The notes under the pieces: generated by a model
What the model was told of the DNA's origin: nothing
The model's database searches: none
What the model saw: the letters and a program-made list of their open reading frames with translations, nothing else
NCBI RefSeq assembly: GCF_001038485.1
Contig: NZ_LDUE01000035.1
Coordinates: forward strand, 1 to 64,000
Reading direction: 5' to 3'
From: Ornithinibacillus californiensis
GTDB lineage: Bacteria > Bacillota > Bacilli > Bacillales > Amphibacillaceae
DNA length: 64,000 nucleotides
Shown here: positions 17,162-25,482 of the stretch, in pieces
Layout of the letters: each line of letters starts with the position of its first letter
Position numbering within the stretch: position 1 is the stretch's first letter
Program-made: the position numbers and the translations under genes

Positions 17162-17179
17162 GGTACGGTTCACCGTACC
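17162..17179. promoter_or_regulatory. palindromic operator-like site
   Basis: GGTACGGT and ACCGTACC form an 8-bp inverted repeat with only 2 bp between arms, too tight for an RNA terminator but suited to a dimeric repressor. A further CGGTAC occurs near 17230, closer to the next gene. Confidence 0.4.
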
Positions 17180-17279
17180 GGTTTGTAGGGTAAAATAACT
17201 TACAAAAATCAGCCTACTATATCAAAGTTCGGTACTTTCATATTATAATTGGATTATAAAAACTTAGAGGAGAAGATTG

Positions 17280-18050
17280 ATGTTTGGTACTATAATACAA
17301 GATGCTTATAAGGAAAATGAAAAAGATGATCTAGCCTATGCTATTAATGATATTTGTAATCCCAATGACAATAATGGTTGGGCCTCTGCAGGTATCTACT
17401 GCTTTTGGAATTACCAAACCCGTGAAATTCTGTACATCGGACTAGCTAGAGACCTGTCAGAAAGATTTAAACAACATAACGGTTTAATCACCATTGATCC
17501 AAAGGGATGCAAAGTTGAAAATATTAATGAATATTTCAAGGAAAATGAGAAAATGGGATACTCTATTTTCGTTCAATCTTCACATCACCAGCCTGTTACT
17601 AGTAGAAATATTTTTGATTTATTCTGTAAAGACCCTGAATTGGTAAATGTTAGGGACTATGACGACGAACCTGTTAAACAAGATTATATTATGACTGAAG
17701 GAATATTGATTGAGGCGTATAAAAAAATGTTTAACACTATTCCACCTTGGAATAAAATTGCCGGATCCAAGAAAGGGCAATTGGCAAGTACTATTGGAAA
17801 CTATGAAATTGTTAGAATTTTTTCAAGTCAGGATCCTTCTCCCTTACTTTCAAGATACTCAATACGGGAAATATCTAGTAATCCAACTTACGAACGTTAT
17901 GAACTCTTTCTTCATACTGCAAGACAACAAATGCTTACAACCGGTATTACTTTTATAGATGCAATAAATTTTTCTAGAAGTTTTGATATGCTTGAGACAT
18001 ATGAAGAATTATTTAATGTAGAATATTTTAATAAGATATTAGACATATAA
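17280..18050 (+). CDS. GIY-YIG nuclease domain protein
   Basis: An N-terminal GIY-YIG fold is visible: AGIYCFWN then ILYIGLARDLSERFKQH, with GIY, YIG and the catalytic-type Arg. The remaining about 180 residues are a helical region without a recognised family. Length is 256 from ATG 17280, chosen over the TTG three bases earlier because GAGGAG is better spaced. A TATAAT-like -10 lies about 40 bp upstream. Monocistronic, between two terminators, at the start of the defence cluster, so a role against invading DNA is plausible. Confidence 0.8.
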   Translation: MFGTIIQDAYKENEKDDLAYAINDICNPNDNNGWASAGIYCFWNYQTREILYIGLARDLSERFKQHNGLITIDPKGCKVENINEYFKENEKMGYSIFVQSSHHQPVTSRNIFDLFCKDPELVNVRDYDDEPVKQDYIMTEGILIEAYKKMFNTIPPWNKIAGSKKGQLASTIGNYEIVRIFSSQDPSPLLSRYSIREISSNPTYERYELFLHTARQQMLTTGITFIDAINFSRSFDMLETYEELFNVEYFNKILDI

Positions 18051-18089
18051 TAAAAAGGGTAGGATTCATTATTTTATGAACCCTACCCT
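18051..18089 (-). terminator. intrinsic terminator of the ABC-3C operon
   Basis: A 14-bp stem with one G-U pair starts AGGGTAGG and has a 6-nt loop. On the minus strand it is followed by five T residues. It also stands behind the convergent GIY-YIG gene and may work in both directions. Confidence 0.8.
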
Positions 18090-18175
18090 CTAAACTCGAT
18101 AGCTAGATTTTCATATCTTTATAAAAGTTCACCCCGCACTTATAAAGCGGTTTGTATAACCTAATGCGTAAAATG

Positions 18176-19903
18176 TTACTTTTCATAATCCATGTCCACT
18201 TGAATACCAAGTAATTTACTTTCTTCTGATTCATCAGTTAACTCTAATATTATATTATCCTCTATAACCTTTTGATAATCATCCGTTTCCATTAAATCTT
18301 TAAATGACAATAATGTATCTTCGTTAACACTAGCGATATATTGAAAATTATTTTTACTAGATTTATTATATGCTAAATTAAATAGGGTACACCTCTGTCT
18401 CGGATCCATATTGCTATATAATCTACTATCATGAAATAAGAACTTCATATTGTGATTTTGTTGTAGTAAAAGTAAAGTCATATCGAAACAAAAAATTTTA
18501 ACTTCATTTACCCCATCAGATGAATCGTCTTGTATCTTAGCGGTTATATTGTACCTTAGAGTATTTTCTCCTTCATTATTTTCTATCGTTATACCACCTG
18601 GCTTATTATAAAACTCTTTAGCTAACTCCCGGAAAGTTTGCATAATTCGTTCAAGTAAATCATCTATCCCTTCCAGATATTCATCCGTTAATTGGTCTTG
18701 TGTGGTAAACTCAGTTTGCAAGGCTTTTACTTTTTTCTTATAGGCTTTAAGGATTTCTTGATACTCCTCAAGCTTTTCATGCTTTATTTTCAAAGCGCTG
18801 AGTTTATTATTTATTGAAATATATTCGTCTAATGCTTTATGGGTATCTAAATAACCTAGGAATCCGTCTATTTCATTCCCTATTTGTTTTATCTGATTAT
18901 TAATATCGGATAGCTGTGTTTTTTTCTTATTTAATTCCTTGTATAATCTATTTTTCCTTGATTGTAATAAATCCTCATGAAAACTAACTGTTTTCTCAAT
19001 TTCATTAGCGATCATCTCAGGAATTTCCCTTTCCGCATTCCTATATAATTCCATAACCTTTTTTACGGATAAATCAGGCTTTATTTCCAACGATTTGTTA
19101 ATGCTTCTAATAGCATTATTTATAATAACCCTTTTGTTCTCCAAACTTGCCTTTTTAAACTTAGCGTTGTCTGCTTCCTTTTCAATCTCATGATAATTAT
19201 CGGATATTTTTAAGTTACCTATTTCATCCTCAAGTTTATTAATTTCCTCCTCTAAATCTAAAATCTCTATCTCCGCATCTTCATTATTATCAAAATAACC
19301 CTTTAAAGTAGAATCATTTTCAATGTTTTTTGCTAAATCCTTTGTTGACTTATGCTCATCTCTTATTCGCTTTTTGTTTTCAACAAGGCCAATATCCAAT
19401 CCTAAAAGAAAAGAATTATTTAACAATTTACTGTAGTCCTGTTCTTTCTTTACAAAAGTGTCATAATGAGAATAACATTCTCGATCTCTTCTTATAAAAC
19501 GAGGGAAAAGTGTGTTAAAGGTTAGGCTCTTAATTGGTGATTTAATATTAAATGCCTTGGGTAGTAATTCATTACGAAATGAAGTCAGCGTATGTTTCTC
19601 ATCATTAATATATAATTCATTTTGTTTAGAGGTACTACGATGTAAAGAGTATTTTTCTCCATTAAGTTCAATATCTAGTCTGAACTCCCAACCTGGAATT
19701 TTATCCTCAAAAACCTTTATTTTATTTGACCCTAAACAAAAATGAATCAGGTATATAATTAAAGATTTACCAACTCCATTATATGTATTCCTATTGTCCG
19801 AATTATTTGGATTAGCTTGACGACCAACAATCAAATTCAGTCCATCCTTAAACTTAACCTCATGGAAGCTGTTCATATTGGAAGATAGCTTTATTAGTCG
19901 CAT
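18176..19903 (-). CDS. DUF2326 ATPase of an ABC-three-component (ABC-3C) system
   Basis: This is an SMC/RecN-like ABC ATPase. The P-loop region starts LIVGRQA and completes with NGVGKS around residues 42-47 after a short insertion. A long coiled coil spans roughly residues 175-420. The C-terminal DUF2326 part includes FCFDMTLLLLQQNH and a Walker-B-like FLFHDSRLYSN. ABC-3C systems pair such an ATPase with a small middle component and an effector and are thought to act in conflict with mobile DNA. It overlaps the middle-component gene by 10 bp. Length 575 is normal. Confidence 0.85.
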   Translation of the reverse strand: MRLIKLSSNMNSFHEVKFKDGLNLIVGRQANPNNSDNRNTYNGVGKSLIIYLIHFCLGSNKIKVFEDKIPGWEFRLDIELNGEKYSLHRSTSKQNELYINDEKHTLTSFRNELLPKAFNIKSPIKSLTFNTLFPRFIRRDRECYSHYDTFVKKEQDYSKLLNNSFLLGLDIGLVENKKRIRDEHKSTKDLAKNIENDSTLKGYFDNNEDAEIEILDLEEEINKLEDEIGNLKISDNYHEIEKEADNAKFKKASLENKRVIINNAIRSINKSLEIKPDLSVKKVMELYRNAEREIPEMIANEIEKTVSFHEDLLQSRKNRLYKELNKKKTQLSDINNQIKQIGNEIDGFLGYLDTHKALDEYISINNKLSALKIKHEKLEEYQEILKAYKKKVKALQTEFTTQDQLTDEYLEGIDDLLERIMQTFRELAKEFYNKPGGITIENNEGENTLRYNITAKIQDDSSDGVNEVKIFCFDMTLLLLQQNHNMKFLFHDSRLYSNMDPRQRCTLFNLAYNKSSKNNFQYIASVNEDTLLSFKDLMETDDYQKVIEDNIILELTDESEESKLLGIQVDMDYEK

Positions 19904-20139
19904 CTTATAAGACGCCCCCCTTTATCTGTATCAAGCAAACCTATAATATATAAGTAATCAAGAGCTAATATAAAATTATCAAAACTGTGTTGTGTAGGAA
20001 ATGAGTTAGACTCAACACTCTCAATAAAATCCTCCCATAACCTATCAACATTTTTTGGAGTATCTAACAACCCTAATATAAATCCTCCCAATCCAAAAAG
20101 AGATTCTGATAATTTAATGTGCTTTTGTGGTAGTATCAT
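19894..20139 (-). CDS. ABC-3C middle component
   Basis: This 81-residue helical protein begins MILPQKHIKLSESLFGLGG and contains SFDNFILALDYLYIIGLLD, a pattern of ABC-3C middle components (MC6-like, from memory). It overlaps the upstream gene by 4 bp (ATGA) and the ATPase gene by 10 bp, so all three are translationally coupled. It presumably bridges the ATPase and the effector. Confidence 0.75.
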   Translation of the reverse strand: MILPQKHIKLSESLFGLGGFILGLLDTPKNVDRLWEDFIESVESNSFPTQHSFDNFILALDYLYIIGLLDTDKGGRLIRCD

Positions 20140-21077
20140 AAAATATTCACACCTTTGGGTTCCTCAAAAATATCACATGATTCAAAGTAATGTGCCATCA
20201 AAACTAAAACAGTATCTTGGACAGCTTTAGTATGCTTTGGACAACTCTTTTCTAAAATATAATAAAAACGTTTGTCTGCACAATACTCTTCATCATCCGG
20301 TATCTCTTGCTTCGCCACCAAGTACATTTCGCTAAACTTTTGCTTTAATTCCTGTCTTACATAATCGCTATTTTTCGAAAAATAATCTTCTAAGAAACCT
20401 TCACTATAACTTCCAGATACCAACATATCATTTATTTCGTTACTTAAACCATTAAACTCAATCTTTTCATAGAAGTCAGGAACTACCATCTTACTTTCGG
20501 AGGTAAATGTAACAGGCGAATTCATAATAAACTCAATTACTTCATTTAGTATATTAAAATCTAGCAAACCTATATTAGCATCTGGTAAAAATCCTATCAC
20601 ATCATAAACATCTTCCAATTGTAGATTCATAAGTACGTCTTCCAAATCTGCTGCAGAAAATAATTTACATTCTATCTCTTTATTTTCATTATCTAATTTA
20701 ATCATTTCTTGAATAAGTGGTGCAGGAGTCCCCTTATATTTGTCATTAACTACAAAATAGAAATGCTTTATTGGACATATTGAGTCCCATTGCTTTTTAA
20801 GGCCTTCAAAATCACTTCTTAACTTTGATACTGCATCATTTATTGTTTTCTTTTTACTTGAATCTTCCGGGCCAAACACTTGATAATATGTACCTGTTTG
20901 TTTGTCAAATCCATCATTCTTCATATCGCCAACATTACCGTATGCTTTAACTAATTCAAAATTTTTATTACTCTTTCTCATTATCTTAGTGAAGAGGTTC
21001 TCGAATGCTTGGCCATCACTCTCATGTATAACTAATTTAAATCTCATTCTAATAATATATGTATTGTTAATACTCAA
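20136..21077 (-). CDS. ABC-3C effector-type protein with restriction-endonuclease-like N-terminus
   Basis: This is the first gene of the operon, with a TTG start and AAGGAGG 7 nt upstream. The N-terminal 80 residues look like a PD-(D/E)xK fold: AFENLFTKIM (Glu), GDMKNDGF (Asp) and YYQVFGPED, where the last position of the usual QxK motif is not obvious, so catalysis is uncertain. The remainder is helical and fits the CTD part found in ABC-3C partner proteins. Length 313. A promoter candidate lies at 21116-21145. A nuclease role is inferred. Confidence 0.75.
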   Translation of the reverse strand: MSINNTYIIRMRFKLVIHESDGQAFENLFTKIMRKSNKNFELVKAYGNVGDMKNDGFDKQTGTYYQVFGPEDSSKKKTINDAVSKLRSDFEGLKKQWDSICPIKHFYFVVNDKYKGTPAPLIQEMIKLDNENKEIECKLFSAADLEDVLMNLQLEDVYDVIGFLPDANIGLLDFNILNEVIEFIMNSPVTFTSESKMVVPDFYEKIEFNGLSNEINDMLVSGSYSEGFLEDYFSKNSDYVRQELKQKFSEMYLVAKQEIPDDEEYCADKRFYYILEKSCPKHTKAVQDTVLVLMAHYFESCDIFEEPKGVNIL

Positions 21078-21115
21078 TAATATCCCTCCTTTAGCTTGTA
21101 ATTATTAAAATCAGG

Positions 21116-21145
21116 ATCTTACCATTTTATTTTTTAATATGTAAA
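21116..21145 (-). promoter_or_regulatory. promoter candidate for the ABC-3C operon
   Basis: -35 TTTACA (21140-21145) and -10 TAAGAT (21116-21121) with an 18-bp spacer lie about 40 bp upstream of the first gene of the operon. Confidence 0.45.
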
Positions 21146-21147
21146 TA

Positions 21148-21180
21148 GCCCTAGTATTTTACTATATATATTACTAGGGC
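21148..21180. terminator. hairpin between defence units
   Basis: GCCCTAGTA pairs perfectly with TACTAGGGC across a 15-nt AT-rich loop. On the minus strand an AT-rich tract follows. It likely ends transcription of the gene pair 21422-22820. Confidence 0.55.
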
Positions 21181-21214
21181 AAAACTCTTATTCTATTCTA
21201 CCAAATTATTTCAT

Positions 21215-21397
21215 TTATTCATACTTGAGTAGGGGACAGGCAATAATTATGTCAAGGTCTCTAAAGAATAGTTCTAATAACAGCCTTCTTTCCAGCTGCT
21301 TACTAACAATTTCTGCACGATTTTGAAAGAAACTCTTAATTAACCCAGATCACATAAGATAGCCTCTATCTGCACTAAAACATCCATTTTCGATGAC
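21215..21397 (-). pseudogene. decayed gene fragment
   Basis: A minus-strand frame ending at TAA 21215-21217 reads QNRAEIVSKQLERRLLLELF and ends PLLKYE. It is interrupted by an in-frame TGA at 21350-21352, and the same frame continues beyond it (VIENGCFSADRGYLM). It has protein-like content, no start, and a palindromic repeat remnant close by. The family is not recognised. Confidence 0.35.
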
Positions 21398-21421
21398 ATT
21401 TTGGGTCTGGCCCCCCTCATC

Positions 21422-21676
21422 TTACTTAACTTTCCTTGACACCTTTAATGCAATACCACCAGCAACTGCTAATACACTTAGGCCGGCTGACCCGCCATTT
21501 TTAATGCCTTTACCAATACATTCTTTACAAATGAATCCGTAATTAGCGAGATTTGAACAACTCTTTACCTTGCACAGTCTATAAATATTATTGCAAGACT
21601 CACATTCATATTTTTCCTGTTCTTTTTCTATAAATCTGCTTCTTCTTTTACAATATGGACAATTCAATTCAGTCAT
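21422..21676 (-). CDS. small zinc-ribbon protein with C-terminal hydrophobic segment
   Basis: This 84-residue protein has four Cys pairs: CPYC near residue 6, CESC near 25, then C-x4-C (CKVKSC) and CKEC near 50, so two zinc ribbons are likely. The C-terminus (GGSAGLSVLAVAGGIALKV) could insert in a membrane. It overlaps the upstream helical protein gene by 8 bp, implying a functional pair. No family is recognised. Confidence 0.65.
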   Translation of the reverse strand: MTELNCPYCKRRSRFIEKEQEKYECESCNNIYRLCKVKSCSNLANYGFICKECIGKGIKNGGSAGLSVLAVAGGIALKVSRKVK

Positions 21677-22820
21677 TGTTTATGTCTCCCATTAATAATT
21701 GTGTATCGACATCATAAGAAATTTGAATCTCTTCAAATTGTGAAACAAGTCTTTTATGCATGTTTTTAACTTCATCTACTTTAATATCGTTCGAATTTAT
21801 TTCTTGTAATAAAGTTGTAGGTAACTTTCTGTTTTTTAGCTTTTCAGCAATATGTAAAAGAGAAACATCATCATTGATACTAATCCCATCAACATTCAGC
21901 AAATATATTAAATTGGAAACTAGTTCGGTCGAATAGTAGTTTATTTTAGTTTCAATCTTCCTATAATATTTAGAAGCATGATGATATTCATTAGTTATTT
22001 GATAACAGGTTCCTATAAGACCGAGAGTTTGGAAATATAAATCCAATAAAAAACTATACTCATGCATAAATAACTGAATTTCATCATTATACTTTTTATT
22101 GTATTCGCTCCTATATTTACTTCTCCACTCCCAAACCTTCAACCCATCTATGAAATTCAATATAGGTTTATATTCTACTTTTCTACTTAATACTTCTTCG
22201 ATAGTTTCCTCAAAAAAGTCGGATAAAAACATCAAATCTTTAATGCAGTCATTAATCCTAACCATGGCATTCTTGTTGGGAAGTGATTCAATAGCTTCTT
22301 CAATAACTGAATTTATACTATGCACCTTAGAAACTTTTTCTTTCCATAAAAACTGACCAAGTTGAGCTATTTTTTCATGTATAACATCGAGTTTTTTTGA
22401 GATTTCAGCCATTTGTAGTTGCCCTGATAAGCTGGCGATGTTTCTAGAAATATTAGAGAGTGCGGATGGCTTATTTTTCCTGATAAGTTCTTCTGCTTTC
22501 ATCTCATTAAGTTGAGCCTTTCCAACAAATCTACCAGTCTTAGCATTTCTTATCTCAAGAGAACCTTTTTTAATAGATAGGTTTCCAGCATCAATTCCAT
22601 TTTGAAATTCTGGCTTTATGGTTATTTTCCATAAATTATCTAGTTTATCTTTGTTTAAAGGAAAATCGTTATTCTTAATACTCTCTTGAATAACTTTATT
22701 TACAGAATCTATTAACTCTGAAGGAACTGATACATCATTACCCTTACTATTTGAATCACTATAGATTAACTCACCGTCTATAGTATTGATAATGCTTGGG
22801 GTATTTACCAAATCACACAC
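21669..22820 (-). CDS. unrecognised helical protein, partner of the zinc-ribbon protein
   Basis: This 383-residue, mostly alpha-helical, soluble protein has an N-terminal beta-rich part that includes SLEIRNAKTGRFVGKAQL, then a coiled-coil-like stretch (ISKKLDVIHEKIAQLGQF) and a long helical C-terminal half. The start is uncertain: GTG at 22820 lies 1 nt from GAGGGAG, while TTG at 22811 has ideal spacing. It sits between the ABC-3C operon and the EVE-Mrr gene, so it may be part of an undescribed two-gene defence unit. No known domain was recognised. Confidence 0.65.
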   Translation of the reverse strand: MCDLVNTPSIINTIDGELIYSDSNSKGNDVSVPSELIDSVNKVIQESIKNNDFPLNKDKLDNLWKITIKPEFQNGIDAGNLSIKKGSLEIRNAKTGRFVGKAQLNEMKAEELIRKNKPSALSNISRNIASLSGQLQMAEISKKLDVIHEKIAQLGQFLWKEKVSKVHSINSVIEEAIESLPNKNAMVRINDCIKDLMFLSDFFEETIEEVLSRKVEYKPILNFIDGLKVWEWRSKYRSEYNKKYNDEIQLFMHEYSFLLDLYFQTLGLIGTCYQITNEYHHASKYYRKIETKINYYSTELVSNLIYLLNVDGISINDDVSLLHIAEKLKNRKLPTTLLQEINSNDIKVDEVKNMHKRLVSQFEEIQISYDVDTQLLMGDINND

Positions 22821-22871
22821 TCCCTCTTTAAGTGTCTAATATTTATGGAAGCAAACTTTCTTTTTTGTTTC

Positions 22872-23852
22872 TTACTCAGGTACATACATCTTCTGCAAAG
22901 GCAACAACGCCCTAACATCATTCGGCATATTCTCATACCACTTCACAACCAAATCTACTAACTCTTCTAGATCTACCAACCTAACAGAATTATGTCTAGC
23001 TACCGCTTCTGCTTGTGAAGTAAATCCACCGGTTGAAACAAATAGACTATTAGCATCAATTGGATTCGCCCCTAATAACTGCTGAATCTCTGGTGCAGAT
23101 GCAGAAGACTTACGATGCTTTACTTGAACTTTAATAATAGGCTTTTCAAATCCAAAGGCATCTTTATAAGCCAACACATCTACTCCACCGTCAGGGCCCT
23201 TTGGACTTACCCGTACATTGTAGTCCATAGCTTGCAAAAGTCCCCCAACCAGTTCTTGCATTTGCCATGGGTCGAGTTTATCAACATTGTCTTGTACCAT
23301 TACTAGCGCCTTATTAACCAAGTCTTCTATTATTTCACTTTCTTCAGCTTCATCTGTTTCCTCCGGTTCAACAAAGGGGTACTCTAATAATCTTTCAATC
23401 TCACTTCCCCAATCATCCACACGAAACACTGTTAATACCGAACCTAAACTATTCTTTGCTGCTTGTGATAGTGTGTCTCTGATAACTGTAGTATCTTCCC
23501 ATTCCACCCTTATATTATTTGGATATGCGGGATCCCCTATTGAGTCATTATAAAAAGGAATTTCAGTTACAGTTCCAACCAAATATTCTCTAGTTTCTTT
23601 AAAATAAGTGATAACTCTATCGTCCTTCTCTATTTCTCTGCTAAAACGCCATACCTGGTTAATCCAGCTCTTTCTAGTATTAGGTTTACTATCAGCAAAT
23701 ACAGTATTTGCTTTAGTTAACATTTCTTCCTTTGAACGATATTGTTTAGGGTCGCCCAATTTAGGCCAACCAATGGAAGCAATACCTTTGTCCTTCCATA
23801 TTGGAATTAATTCATTATTATCTCCTGCACGAATCATCCACCATTTTGTCAT
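22872..23852 (-). CDS. EVE-like domain plus Mrr-type restriction endonuclease
   Basis: The N-terminal 100 residues resemble EVE/PUA-like modified-base readers (WWMIRAGDNN, INQVWRFSREI, DDRVITYF, YLVGTV). The C-terminal Mrr_cat domain has GPDGGVDVLAY with Asp225 and QVK at 243-245. The likely activity is modification-dependent restriction. Length 326. Its nuclease half is a paralogue of the short protein at 14002-14505, both ending LP...MYVPE. ATG 23852 follows GGAGGAG-type spacing. The gene is just downstream of the terminator of the methyltransferase-helicase operon. Confidence 0.85.
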   Translation of the reverse strand: MTKWWMIRAGDNNELIPIWKDKGIASIGWPKLGDPKQYRSKEEMLTKANTVFADSKPNTRKSWINQVWRFSREIEKDDRVITYFKETREYLVGTVTEIPFYNDSIGDPAYPNNIRVEWEDTTVIRDTLSQAAKNSLGSVLTVFRVDDWGSEIERLLEYPFVEPEETDEAEESEIIEDLVNKALVMVQDNVDKLDPWQMQELVGGLLQAMDYNVRVSPKGPDGGVDVLAYKDAFGFEKPIIKVQVKHRKSSASAPEIQQLLGANPIDANSLFVSTGGFTSQAEAVARHNSVRLVDLEELVDLVVKWYENMPNDVRALLPLQKMYVPE

Positions 23853-23872
23853 ATAATACTCCTCCTATAATT

Positions 23873-23920
23873 AAAGAAAAACCCGAATCGATATTGCGCT
23901 CTTGCAAATCTCATCGGGTT
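23873..23920 (-). terminator. intrinsic terminator downstream of the helicase/GIY-YIG operon
   Basis: AACCCGAT pairs with ATTCGGGTT (one bulge) across a long loop on the minus strand, followed by TTTTTCTTT. It lies just upstream of the EVE-Mrr gene and separates it from the operon to the right. Confidence 0.65.
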
Positions 23921-24015
23921 ATACAATCTTCTGATGCACAATGTTTTCTTTACTAAATACTTCTATATCCGATTCAAAATCGTTAATAGTTTTTTTATAT
24001 TATCTATTTTATCAA

Positions 24016-24183
24016 TTATAATAACTCATCTAATTCATTAAGAGCATTCTTTAGTTCTTTGAGGTCATCGATAGTCAGAGTTATACCCTTTCCCATTTTC
24101 TCTCTTTCAGGAGACCAATCTCTAATATCATATTTTGGCGCTCTTCCATTCCAACTTATTAGATGTAAATTAGAGGTTAGACC
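24016..24183 (-). pseudogene. remnant of a PC4/YdbC-family protein
   Basis: A minus-strand frame ending with TAA at 24016-24018 encodes LISWNGRAPKYDIRDW followed by SPEREKMGKGITLT, the conserved core of YdbC-type PC4 single-strand-DNA-binding proteins. There is no start codon in frame, and the region upstream meets a stop near 24220, so the N-terminal half is lost. A plus-strand ORF over it (24059-24265) is only its shadow. Confidence 0.6.
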
Positions 24184-24327
24184 CCTTATTTTACTGGGCA
24201 GGGAATTAAGTTATAACTTCAGTAAACAAAAACTAGACGCTAATACTATTAGGTTTTTGTATTAAAAAGAATAAGATTCATTGGTATTTATTACAAAAGA
24301 TACTTTAACAACTATCCTAATTTAAAA

Positions 24328-25482
24328 TTAAATATTCAATTTCATAATAATATCATTTATATTTGCTTCAATTTCATCCAAAGAAATTATATACCATTCT
24401 TTCGGATTTTCGATTTTCCCATTTGCTGTTGGAACAGAGATTTGTAATTGCTTATCTGCAAATCTATGATGTATCACTGTTTCTAATTTCCGACCACTAA
24501 AGTTTTGAACTTCCCATGTTGCAACAATTCTAACAGGTGCATAAAGATAAGTGGCTTCATTTTCAGCATTACTAATACGTTCTTCTACACTCCCACTAGC
24601 AAAACCAATTTTATAAAGGTTTTGATACTTTGATATTTCAGGATTCGAGCTAAGTGATTTTACTACATAAATATAGCCAGTAGTCAGATATTCAGCAGCT
24701 CTTTCTTCAACAGTAGTTTCTCCCATAACATCACTCATTACTTCGGTTACCATTCTACCATGACGAGTGTTATCAAAGAGATTGGATGCAAATGACCTCA
24801 GTAAAATCCCTTTATTTTCAGTTCCATTTTCATAAATAAGATGTAGATTTGCGTTACGATAACCATTTTTATCTATATAATAGTCACCCATTGATAGAAC
24901 ATATAGCAGAATCCCATTATCTATATAAAATTTACCCGGTTTAATGTTTTTTTCAGTGTCAACAGGTATTATTTTACGAGTGCCATTTGCAATTTCTTTT
25001 TGAACAAGTTTAAATAGAGGTTCATATCGTTCAAAATGACTAGCTCGTTTCCGAACACTGTATTTGTCAGCAACATTAATTGTTCTCTTATATCTCGACA
25101 AATCAAGTAGTGAATCAACTTTGTCTTTTTTCTCAAAAAGTATGTCATCATTAAGAATATCGTCAAGAGATTCAGGACTTTTTATCGGATTTTCTAAAAC
25201 TGTATTTTTACTATCAAACAAATTTAGTTCATCTATCACAGCTAGCTTCTTTATCATTTCTGGCTTATCCCGATAGCCCTTTAGTCTGGAATATAATTTT
25301 CTTTCAGGCATATTACGAGTTTTTTGAGGTTCTTTTCCATCGTGATTTTTTATCCAATCAATAATCTCTTGAAACTTTTCAAAATCCGGGTCAATTCGCT
25401 TCACTTCCTTTTTAGGAGATTCAGCTATTAGTTCATCAAAAATTGGATCCGAAAAAATATCATCAAGAGTACGCTTATCCAT
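24328..25482 (-). CDS. T5orf172/GIY-YIG nuclease protein of a methyltransferase-helicase system
   Basis: The C-terminal third has a GIY-YIG variant of the T5orf172/Mug113 type: TGYIYVVKSL, LYKIGFASGSVEERI and a Glu/His-rich tail (LETVIHHRFA). The N-terminal 200 residues are charged and contain an acidic start (TLDDIFSDPIFDELIAE), which may contact the helicase. Length is 384, start ATG 25482, overlapping the helicase gene by 8 bp. It is the last gene of the three-gene unit and the probable DNA-cutting subunit. That role is inferred from fold and position. Confidence 0.8.
   Translation of the reverse strand: MDKRTLDDIFSDPIFDELIAESPKKEVKRIDPDFEKFQEIIDWIKNHDGKEPQKTRNMPERKLYSRLKGYRDKPEMIKKLAVIDELNLFDSKNTVLENPIKSPESLDDILNDDILFEKKDKVDSLLDLSRYKRTINVADKYSVRKRASHFERYEPLFKLVQKEIANGTRKIIPVDTEKNIKPGKFYIDNGILLYVLSMGDYYIDKNGYRNANLHLIYENGTENKGILLRSFASNLFDNTRHGRMVTEVMSDVMGETTVEERAAEYLTTGYIYVVKSLSSNPEISKYQNLYKIGFASGSVEERISNAENEATYLYAPVRIVATWEVQNFSGRKLETVIHHRFADKQLQISVPTANGKIENPKEWYIISLDEIEANINDIIMKLNI

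Noticed and set aside
24059-24265. plus-strand ORF of 68 residues
   Set aside because: It is antisense to the conserved PC4/YdbC core, which is the real coding signal in this interval.
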